64,000 bases of DNA from Hemibagrus wyckioides (taxonomy: Eukaryota > Chordata > Actinopteri > Siluriformes > Bagridae), in the NCBI RefSeq assembly GCF_019097595.1, contig NC_080734.1:9731392-9795391 (forward strand), in the 5' to 3' direction. Of the stretch, positions 52,330-62,800 are shown in pieces. Every line of letters starts with the position of its first letter. The stretch's first letter is position 1. Both the position numbers and the translations under genes were made by a program. The notes under the pieces were generated by a model that worked only from the letters and a program-made list of their open reading frames with translations, had not been told where the DNA came from and did not search any database.

Positions 52330-52357
52330 TTTTTTTTTTTATTATTATTATTATTGG
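52296..52357. repeat. (ATT)n with T tract
   Basis: About 11 ATT units, a T tract, and further ATT units, adjacent to the SINE at 52355. Confidence 0.95.
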
Positions 52358-52600
52358 GGTGGTGGTACCTCAAGTGGTTAAGGCTCTGGATCATTGCCCG
52401 GAAGATCAGGGTTCAGCGCTGCCAAGCTGCCACCATTGGGCCCTTGAGCAAGGCGGCCAACCCACCCTGCTCCAGGGGCACTGTATCATGGCTGACCCTG
52501 TGTTCTGACCCCACCGCTCCAGGAATGGAATAAGTGAAGAAAGAATTTCACTGTGCAGTACTGTATATGTGACAAATAAGGATTAAATAAAAAAATAAAA
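52355..52600 (+). repeat. tRNA-derived SINE, copy 2
   Basis: ggggtggtggtacctcaagtgg and gtggttaaggctctgg resemble a tRNA A-box region and gggttcagcgctgcc a B box, followed by 'gggcccttgagcaagg', 'tgtatatgtgacaaata' and an AAATAAA-type tail. Confidence 0.75.
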
Positions 52601-52973
52601 AAATAAACACGTATCTTAATAATAACGTATTGATTAGGTAGTACTTTTATTCTATTTTGTAGTAGTGTTAATATTATTACAGCCCGCAACATAAAATATC
52701 CAGAACAGAACGCGGGGAAAAATCAGCCAACCTGAGTATAGGTGAGGTTTGACGCAATACGGGTGGGAAAACCAAATGTTTTCTACACATTACAAATAAA
52801 CACACAACAATTCCGGGTACGGCACTGGTCGGTGCAACCGTCAAACACGTTCGTGTGCAACACATAAAACCAGAACTATTTACTACAGCACTCGAATTCT
52901 TCGATGTAGGGCATTTTTGTAGAAATCTTCACTTTTCTGAACAGTTTGATTTTTTTAAATTAAATGTTTGAAC

Positions 52974-53117
52974 ATGGAACAAAAGTTAGCGGAATTCAGA
53001 GCCCGAAGGAAAGTCGAGAAACAAGCAACGGAAACCGAAAATCAACCTGAAAGTTGTTGCTCTGAGACACACACAGCTCCGGATGACGCGATCCAGAACA
53101 CCGAGTCCAACACGACG
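52974..53117 (+). CDS. saysd1: saysd1 exon 1
   Basis: From ATG 52974 to the donor aacacgacg|gtaaac. It encodes the charged N-terminal 48 residues; the linker is shorter and more polar than I remember for the mammalian protein. Confidence 0.93.
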
Positions 53118-53721
53118 GTAAACGAGGCAAGGTTACACCTTTCCCTTTTCTGTATAAATACCAGGGTTTAATGTGTGCAGTCATCTCATTACTATAATCT
53201 TTTAGTACAGCACGTTGGGGGAAAATAGCTCAAATATTTGGTAAAAGGAACCATATGTTTTAAAGAACATAACTGATCTCAGATCACTGACTTTTACACA
53301 GATCTAGGCGGTGTGTGTGTGTGTGTGTGTGTAAATGAACAAATTATATCATCTTGAGATTGCTTTAATGAATGGATTGTTTCCTCAGGAAAACAGTGAC
53401 TGGTTGCTGGACAGTTCTGTTGGCCGCTGGCTCGGTGTGCAGCGTTTGGCGGTTACTAATCTGACCCTGCTGAAGGTGTTACTGTGGCTTGTGTTGCTTG
53501 GTCTCTTCTCCGAGCTGGACTTTGGGCTGCCCTTCTTTCTCCTGTCTCTGTTTTACTGGCTCTATGAAGGTCTGCGGAGTCCAGTGGCGAGAAAGCCTGG
53601 TGAGATGAGTGCCTATTCAGTGTTTAACCCCAACTGTGAGCCCATCCTGGGCACACTCACTGCAGAACAGCTGGAGGGAGAGATGGGCTACAGACCATTA
53701 AACAACAGAGTGAACAGATAA
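52974..53721 (+). CDS. saysd1: SAYSvFN domain-containing protein 1, two exons
   Basis: Exon 1 is 52974-53117 and exon 2 is 53389-53721, joined in phase 0, giving 158 residues (human SAYSD1 is about 183). It opens MEQKLAEFRARRKVEKQ, a charged N-terminal helix typical of the family. Two hydrophobic segments follow (LTLLKVLLWLVLLGLF and LPFFLLSLFYWLYEGL), then the signature SAYSVFNPNCEPILGTLTAE. Known human SAYSD1 is an ER membrane protein that engages UFMylated ribosomes at the translocon and helps clear stalled nascent chains. The ATG chosen is the first in frame; an upstream ATG at 52964 is out of frame. Confidence 0.96.
53118..53388. other. saysd1: saysd1 intron with (GT)n
   Basis: A 271-nt intron containing (GT)n at about 53311-53332. 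Confidence 0.9.
53389..53721 (+). CDS. saysd1: saysd1 exon 2 (SAYSvFN domain)
   Basis: From the acceptor attgtttcctcag to TAA 53719-53721. It carries both membrane segments and the complete SAYSVFN domain. Confidence 0.97.
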   Translation, partial: ENSDWLLDSSVGRWLGVQRLAVTNLTLLKVLLWLVLLGLFSELDFGLPFFLLSLFYWLYEGLRSPVARKPGEMSAYSVFNPNCEPILGTLTAEQLEGEMGYRPLNNRVNR

Positions 53722-54099
53722 CACATTACAGACAAACTCTCCGACCAGCTTCTGAATAAGCACTGTTGAAGTTGAAGTCACCCTACAGAAATATGTAACA
53801 TATTTTAGGCCAAACAACACACACACACACGGACATTATGCACACATATAACACACTCACATTTTATACACAACGCCATGAGTAACAGGAAATGAACAGA
53901 GAGTTTATAAACAAGGACAAAAATGAAGAGTTCATTAGTATAGGCTGGGATCCTATACTAAATATTCTTGTGCCCAAGTTATATCTAACTAAGATTTGTA
54001 TATACAAACTTGACTTTAATGAGGCTAGCCAGTTTATAACTCTCTTATGCATCAATTGTGACTAAATCAGAATTGTTGTTATTGTTCTTTAAAGTTAAA

Positions 54100-54105
54100 A
54101 ATAAA
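54100..54105 (+). terminator. saysd1: saysd1 candidate polyadenylation signal
   Basis: AATAAA about 380 nt after the saysd1 stop, and before the hAT element at 54150. Confidence 0.5.
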
Positions 54106-54149
54106 AATGATGGGATATAATGGGTTTGTGTTTTCAATATCAAGTAATG

Positions 54150-54340
54150 CAGGGGTGTTCAATCTTATCGAGACAGGGCCAGTGTGGGTGCAAGTTGTTT
54201 TGTTCCAGACAAGCAGAAGCCACATCTGATTCCACATGTTTAATGAACTGATCTTGGCTTTCAGTATACTCAGGTGTGGAATGAAAACCTGCACACACAC
54301 ACACACACTGGCCCTTTCTGGATAAGATTGGACACCTCTG
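54150..54340. mobile_element. hAT MITE, 191 bp
   Basis: The termini caggggtgttcaatcttatc and (reverse) cagaggtgtccaatcttatc are inverted over 20 bp. Flanks aagtaatg and aattaatg match at 7 of 8 positions. An internal (CA)n sits near the right end. Confidence 0.8.
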
Positions 54341-54544
54341 AATTAATGACATATTAAAGAGAACACACAATTATTTAAAAATTCAGAAAATAAAATAAGA
54401 AATGGCACCAGTCAGTAGTCTGATATCCTGTATCAGTAATGGATTGATACCAGAAAAAAAAAAACACCCTGGTTGATAGGATGTCCAGTTAGTATACAAC
54501 AAATGCATGTCTGGGTTAGCAGTTGTAGATTTTGAGGAATTTAT

Positions 54545-54588
<44 letters not shown>

Positions 54589-55739
54589 ATGTTTCTAATT
54601 TTATTGTTACTGTTGAATCTGAACTGACAAAGTTGCAATACTGAATACTTGTTAATATTTTAAAAATATTTTTAAAAATATTTATGTACCTGTTTTTGTT
54701 TTTTTTATTTAAGTCATTTATTAAAGTAAGAAGTAAATAAAACAAATATGTACATAAAATAGAAAACTATTGGTTCATATAATGTCAAATGACCTTTATG
54801 CAGCTCAGTGAGTCCAACAGTCAATTTTTACTTGTGAGTCATGGCTATTGCACAGAGACGCACAAATCACACCTCATTCAGTTCAGTAATTTAAATAGTT
54901 ATTATATGTACTTAGTCCTCTATTTTTCATTGAGGCATTTGCAGAACAACCTTTTCCACGCTATCGCAGACAGACAGAGGTACAACAATTTTTTTTTAAA
55001 AGATAACTAATCTGTATGGTTCATTTGGAAAGGTACATATTTGAAGCCAGGTGCAGTAGCTGCATGTACATCATACAGGGGCATTATATCATCTTCATTA
55101 GATAATGAGACAACAAACAAATCTCGGTGCGGCCATCTTGGTTAATTATGTTCACTATTGAAAGTAAAAAGTAATCTTCTGTAATGTTGTAATTGACAGA
55201 ATACACCCACCTGATGACAACTCAATAAAGCTTAAAATGATGATTATGTCTTCTTTCCTTTAAATGTCACACACTGCAACATTTCATTTCTCTTCCAGAG
55301 GCTGGGATTCTTCATGAATTCCTATCAGAAAATACAAACGCAGGTTCTAGAGACTCCAGAAAACAGGAATAGGAGGATAGTGAAAGCACTGAAATCAGGA
55401 AGGGTCTGATTTGCTATTGTTTTGAATTGTTATCTTTAAAGGCAGCAGACTGCCGTTGGCATGTCTGATAGTAACAAGCTAGCAACTCGATGCTTATTAG
55501 CATAACATTTCTTATTCAGACACTAGATTGACACAGACATCAGATAAAAAAATAGATGCAAGAAAGCAGACAAACTGACTAAATCCTATTAATTATATTA
55601 ATCTCTTACCAGTTTGTGTTTTGGATCTGTTTTCTCTTCTTCTGCCTTTTTTTATTCCATGTTTTTCAGATATACTGTATACAAATACAAATTCATAGAA
55701 AAGAAGCACAGATTCCTATGCAGAAAATGCCTTTATATT

Positions 55740-55781
<42 letters not shown>

Positions 55782-56470
55782 TTGGTTGGCCTTGTAAAAG
55801 CGTCTACTTTATAATCTTTATGATGTCTGATGAAACAGAAAGTATGACCTCATTGGGGGCATTATTTACCAGCATTATTATGAGCAGCAATCACCACTCC
55901 CTTAAGAAAAGTATTTTTTTAATAGAAATCACTTCACTTTTTTATTGCATATATACAAAAAAAAATTGGGTTGAGGCTGAAAAAACCCCACCAGTGCATA
56001 GTGCAGCAGCAACACCAACTCCTCATTAAAGCCCAGGGATTTGGAATGGGACATCCAACAACTTCATATCGATGTGATGGTCAGGTGTCCACATACTTTT
56101 GGTAACATTGTGTATATGCAGTCTTTCACATTACATTTATTATTTGTGACACTCTAAGCCAAATGATCTTTCAAAAGATATATGGCAAGTGAGTACACAA
56201 AACACAGGACAATTTTTATTTTTAATTACATTTTTTAATACATTTTTATGCATGGAAATTGGACACCTGTTTGTTAGGTGAAAGCTAAACTGTAATCATT
56301 AGCAGTGGGCTGTAAAATCTGCTCCTTTTAAATAGCAGTAGATGTGTAGGTGGCTGTGTCTGACATTCAAGTCCCTGTGAATGAGGCATACTGATCTGAA
56401 TCTGATTCAAGAAATCAACATTGTTGTGATATGATATATGATATGATACAGAAATATATAATGAATATCT
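54341..56470. other. intergenic between saysd1 and the dynein gene
   Basis: It holds (GT)n/(GA)n at about 54544-54588 and (AT)n at about 55743-55778. I searched this stretch on the minus strand for further dynein exons (linker or AAA motifs) and found none. 56060-56120 ('ggtcaggtgtccacatacttttggtaacattg') looks like the end of a Tc1-type fragment. Confidence 0.6.
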
Positions 56471-56474
56471 TATC

Positions 56475-56480
56475 TTTATT
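56475..56480 (-). terminator. polyadenylation signal of the dynein tail gene
   Basis: On the minus strand AATAAA begins 41 nt after the TGA of the last dynein exon, in a position suited to a very short 3' UTR. Confidence 0.55.
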
Positions 56481-56521
56481 TTCGGCATTATAAAGGGATT
56501 TTCTCAGGTGGAGCCTTGCAA

Positions 56522-56682
56522 TCAGAAGTGCATGGCTTTTAAATGTATGTCTTTTGAGTTCATACACAGAACCTGCTTGGAAACTTCCAGTCCCAGTTTC
56601 CGCATCAGTGAGGATTCTCTGATGATTTTAGGTTCAATGTCTGCAACCAGTTCTGGCATATTAAGATGTTTCACCTGTAGGG
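56522..56682 (-). CDS. dynein tail terminal exon with stop
   Basis: The acceptor is cttctttgtaaag. In the required phase it encodes [37 protein letters not shown] and DIHLKAMHF, then TGA. In full-length relatives this exon would continue to the 'KLKADKLYLQ' position; here no donor is found near that point and the frame stops. Confidence 0.8.
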
Positions 56683-59342
56683 CTTTACAAAGAAGTTTAG
56701 TTATACTCATTTTGTACATTATTCTTAATATTTCAGAATGTATACCTAAGAAAGAGAGTAAAGACACTTACTATCAGTCAGTTTGGAGACCTCCTCCAGC
56801 CAAGCCTTGTGGTGAAGAATCTCGAACTCCACAAACTGAGAAGCAGTTCTGTTGTACATCTTCAATACATTCTCTCCCTCAGCAGTGGATAAAATGTCCG
56901 AGTTTTTCTGTCCATCGTAGGAATTCATTATATGTTGTGAGAAAATAGAAAAAGATAAATTGGAATAAATTAGAACCAAATTTTTGAAGGTGTTTTATAT
57001 TGAAAGCTGACATTTTAAGCAGGACACAGTACACGTTGTGCACTATGACATCATACACGAATGATAGCCAATGATTTGTTTTTAACAGAGAACTTGTGTT
57101 GACTATACAATCATTTATACTACAAGAAGTTAATTTATTTATTTTTGTATAACAGTTCTGAGAATATTTATGACTGTAGCATGAATGCACTTGTATAATG
57201 TTATTACTTTCAGTAACATTTCATTCACATAATATATGCCTAAAAATAAAAGATTAAAAACAGATTGTTATATTATGTTGCTTGTTACATTGTTGTATTA
57301 TATTATATTATATTATATTATATTATATTATATTATATTATATTATATTATATTATATTATATTATATTATATTATATTATATTATAGTCACTACACATA
57401 GTTGCACAGCTTTTTTCTTGGGCTTGAAGTTAATAAGAAGTTAATAAAAAACCCAAAGCTGGTTTCATGCTACCTACTAACTGCAAACTCCTCTGTCCTG
57501 AAGACCCGAGTCTCCCATATATTGGATAATGTAAAAAGTATGAAATGTGATCTCCAACGAACAAACTCAAAATGTACTACAAATACTCAGTGTTAAAGTT
57601 GTATATATAATTATTATGCTCCTCGGCACCCGTACTTCCTGTGTCCTTCAATCACAGACAGCATGAAACTGTGGGCTTTTTTAACAAGGTTAATGTTTCT
57701 CTTGTGGGCAGAATTTGTAATTTAAGGTACACACTTGGCATATGAACAAGAACATATTTCAAGTTAGAGTTTAGCTAGATGTACTTTATAAGTAAACACT
57801 GGATATTTGCCGGACTTAATAATTGCACTTATCTTAAACATCATCTCGAGGTGAATAGGTATGTAAATTTGATCTCACTGTTTACCTTGATTTTGCTCAT
57901 GGGCTCCTGTATTTTATTGAACAGATTCCTGACCCAGAGAATCCTGCCCACCTTTGGATGTATGTTTTTGCCTAGAGGAGGGTGTTTTCTGTTGGACTCG
58001 TAGTGCTGCAGACATTAACAACAAAAGAATTATTAAAGCCACACTTCTGCTTGGTATTTAAGCATCAAATCTCTTTTAAACTCCTCAAATGCAGATACCT
58101 TTTTTACATGTATAAGCTCTGATTCGAAACGCTTCAGAATAAGGCTATAATTCTTGGAGATTTCTGCCTGCAGGAAGGGAGAGTTTAGCTTTTGAAACCT
58201 GTAAAACAGACAGAAGGTAAGTTTTTGTAAATTTTATATCAGGCTCTTACGAAAATTGCAGGGGATTCAGAATACACAACAAATAACTAATATATTTTTG
58301 CATGTCCATAAAAACACTTCGCAATTCTGCACTATGTAACTAAATAAACTGCATGCATCCTTCTACAGCAGCTACTTCACAATAAGCAAGGGTCATTTGT
58401 TTCATTTTGGTCATTTAGTTGGGGTTCTCCTTCTAAGCCTTCCGTTATGTGTTTAAAAGATAGAATTTATGTGTATCTGTCCAACTCCTATTCCACATAC
58501 TTAATCTCAGCTCAAACAAAATATAGACCTCACTTGCTAAACATCATGGCTGAATTAAATGTAACACTAACTGATCTAACTGATCAAAAATCTGCGATCG
58601 GGGGACTTTACGATTCATTTGTGTCTGAACTGCTCTTTTAACATCATCGGTATCAAGACAATTCTTGTATAACACAAAGTACCTCTGTATTAGGTTTAGG
58701 GCATGATGACTTGAATATGTCTTGGAAATACTTGAACTCATGAAATGCTCCAGTTGAACCTGGAAAAGAATTGAATGTGTTGTACAGTGTATTACTAGAA
58801 TACTACATTATTATTAAGCATTCATAATTGTAGATTAATCTGAGTCACTGATGCTTAAAGCACAAATTACCACCAGGTTGTTAATCTGTGACATGAACTC
58901 TGCAACATCAACTCCAAACTCATTTCCCCCTTTATCCAGATAGTTCTGTTTTTTTTTCATGTTGATGTAAATGTTCTGAAACTTTGCTGCTAGAGGGTCT
59001 ATTCCATCGATCTCCAAATGGCTGAGGGAGGAGAACGGTTTCGCGGCTATCATTACCTGAGATATCTGGAAAACAAATATGTCATTATAGTCCAGCTGAA
59101 CCAAGGGATAATTAAACACATTAGAAATGACTCACTACCTTATTTAGCCTATCACAGAATATCTCAAATTTGCCCAAAATGGATTTCTCTGATATCTCGA
59201 TTGGGTTTCCTGCAGGCATCTGCTCCTTTGTCTTGTGGAAGCAGGACTGGTACTCCCAAAATAGGTACATACACTCCTTTTTTATACAAAAAACACAGAC
59301 ATTATAAGTTCAACTGTAGGATGTTCCCTATCTGTCTATCTG

Positions 59343-59420
<78 letters not shown>

Positions 59421-59806
59421 CATTATCAGTCGATATAGCTAGCAAACCAGGCTTTAATCTGACTTATTCATTGACTAAATTATTTCATTAATAATTAAAT
59501 GTATAGCAATTGTACCCTTTAGCTATACAATTTCATACTTCTACAGTGAATCTATTGTCAATATTTTGCTTCGTTTTTGAGGTCACTGCCACTAGCACAA
59601 TATCTCAAGAACAACTTGTCTAACAAATTGCATTATTTTTCTTCTAATGCGTGGTCTGGAAGGTTAATCCACTTATACCCAATTTTATTAATGAAGTTTT
59701 AATAGTTTATAGCTAAATGTAATGTGCAACAAGTTCTGTTTATCACCTACGTTATAAACAATAAAAGTCAATTATAAACAACAACTAACAGTCATTCCCT
59801 CACCAG

Positions 59807-59854
<48 letters not shown>

Positions 59855-62800
59855 TTTTTAGTGAAACTTCCATATTATGTAATTATGTAATAATTATGTA
59901 ACTCATTTTAACTTTAGGTTATGGTTTGTGCTTTTTCATAACTACTTTATCACACTTATTGTGTCTAGTCTGTAATCAAAAATATTCTAGGATCATTGTG
60001 TTAAAATGGATTATTATTGAATTGCCAAGGCCCTGCTTCACTGGTACTTCCACATCTTCTTACCATGGATTCAACAACTAAACAACTATTTAGTGTTACC
60101 TCTTTCTTCTTTATAATGATTTCTGTCTCTTGCTCCCATATTTGAGAGCTGCCATTTTCAGTGAGGTATGCCTTACAGCATGCTACCATCACATCTGTAA
60201 CCTGTCAAAAAAATAGGATTTTTTTTTCATTAAAAAATAAAACTTTAACTCAAACTATGAAAACTAAAGTAATCGTTTTACTTTGCTGAACAGTGAATAA
60301 ATCCATTGAGTGGGGCTGCAATATCTTGAGACATGTTGCATCATGAAGATGGAGTCTATGATTAACTGGATACTTTTGGCCATAGTGACCTACATTTGAA
60401 ATACAAGGGGAAAAAAAGTAATTAGAGAATAATACGAATATAAAAATGATTTATTTTAAGGAAAGATAAATCAATAAATCAGCTAACGTTATACTAAAGT
60501 GGCTCAGCACTTACTGGATCAAGGTTGTAAAGAGGTTGACAGTGTTTCTCTAAAATGGACAGAAGGTGTACACTTTCCTTTGCTTCGTTTACATGCTCTG
60601 TTAATCTGATATTCAAATCCCACCAGATCTGTACATCAAGAACACAAACATGATCAAGTGGGAAAAAAAAAAAAATATTAAACATCTGATTTTCACTTAC
60701 CTTCAATTTCTTTGATCCGTTTACAAGGAGGTAATTCAACACTGTTTTAAACTCAGTTCCTTGTATTTCTTCACTGATGAGACTGAACATAGCAGACATC
60801 ATCTTGCAGTGTTTCATTTCTGCTAAAATCCCCAATGCCGCATCCTCTTTTCTTATTTGATAACTATCTGTGAGCATCTGAAATGCAATAGTTCTCAGAC
60901 TTTTAAGTTTCTTTAGTAAACTCAAAGGTGATATCAGGGACATTAATAAGGAAGATGATATCAGGCTGTAAATCTATCAGTCATTCAGCTTGTCTACATA
61001 CAGTATTTATCTACTGGTCAATCGATTGCTTGGCCTGTAAACAGTTAGGTATTAGCATAGACAAACAGACAAATAGACTGGCTTGTCATACATGAAACAA
61101 AAAACCAACTGATAGAAACATACACTACTAGTCAAAAGTTTGGACACACCTTCTAATTCCATGGTCTTTCCTGATGTTTATTTCTTTCTACATTGTAAAA
61201 CAATGCTGAAGGTGGCCGAAAAACACAATAATGTCCTTTGAACAGTTGATATTGAGATACACTATATTGCCAAAAGTATTTGCTCACCCATCCAAATAAT
61301 CAGAATCAGGTGTTCCAGTCACTTCCATGGCCACAGGTGTATAAAATCAAGCACCTAGGCATGCAGACTGTTTTTACAAACATTTGTGAAAGAATGGGTC
61401 GCTCTCAGGAGCTCAGTGAATTCCAGCGTGGAACTGTGATAGGATGCCACCTGTGCAACAAATCCAGTCGTGAAATTTCCTCGCTCCTAAATATTCCACA
61501 GTCAACTGTCAGCTGTATTATAAGAACGTGGAAGTGTTTGGGAACGACAGCAACTCAGCCACGAAGTGGTAGGCCACGTAAACTGACGGAGCGGGGTCAG
61601 CGGATGCTGAGGCGCATAGTGCGAAGAGGTCGCCAACTTTCTGCAGAGTCAATCACTACAGACCTCCAAACTTCATGTGACCTTCAGATTAGCTCAAGAA
61701 CAGTGCGCAGAGAGCTTCATGGAATGGGTTTCCATGGCCGAGCAGCTGCATCCAAGCCATACATCACCAAGTGCAATGCAAAGCGTCGGATGCAGTGGTG
61801 TAAAGCACGCCGCCACTGGACTCTAGAGCAGTGGAGACACGTTCTCTGGAGTGACGAATCGCGCTTCTCCATCTGGCAATCTGATGGACGAGTCTGGGTT
61901 TGGCGGTTGCCAGGAGAACGGTACTTGTCTGACTGCATTGTGCCAAGTGTAAAGTTTGGTGGAGGGGGATTATGGTGTGGGGTTGTTTTTCAGGAGCTGG
62001 GCTTGGCCCCTTAGTTCCAGTGAAAGGAACTCTGAATGCTTCAGCATACCAAGACATTTTGGACAATTCCATGCTCCCAACTTTGTGGGAACAGTTTGGA
62101 GCTGGCCCCTTCCACATGACTGTGCACCAGTGCACAAAGCAAGGTCCATAAAGACATGGATGACAGAGTCTGGTGTGGATGAACTTGACTGGCCTGCACA
62201 GAGTCCTGACCTCAACCCGATAGAACACCTTTGGGATGAATTAGAGCGGAGACTGAGAGCCAGGCCTTCTCGTCCAACATCAGTGTGTGACCTCACAAAT
62301 GCGCTTCTGGAAGAATGGTCAAAAAGTCCCATAAACACACTCCTAAACCTTGTGGACAGCCTTCCCAGAAGAGTTGAAGCTGTTATAGCTGCAAAGGGTG
62401 GACCGACGTCATATTGAACCCTATGGATTAGGAATGGGATGTCACTTAAGTTCATATGCGAGTCAAGGCAGGTGAGCGAATACTTTTGGCAATATAGTGT
62501 ATGAGTGCTACTGATGCTCTGTAAAGCCTTCATAAAGGCTCTAATCTGAGGTGCTGTTAATTGGTGATTTCTGAGGCTGGTAACTCTAAATGAACTTCTC
62601 CTCTGCAGCAGAGGTAAGTTTTGGTCTTGCTTTACTGGGATGGTCTTCATGTGAGCCAGTTTCATCATGGTGCTTGATGGGTTTTGCAAATGCACTTGAC
62701 AATACTGTTCTTGCAAGAACTATTCCAGAACACCTGACCTTCGTGTCTTAAAATAACAACTGACTGTTTTTTGATAAGTCACTAAACAAAAAACACTGAA

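Noticed and set aside
59018..59491. 157-codon plus-strand frame
   Set aside because: Antisense to dynein exons g and h and extended by the (CTAT)n repeat.
61970..62716. 248-codon minus-strand frame
   Set aside because: Antisense shadow of the Tc1 transposase.
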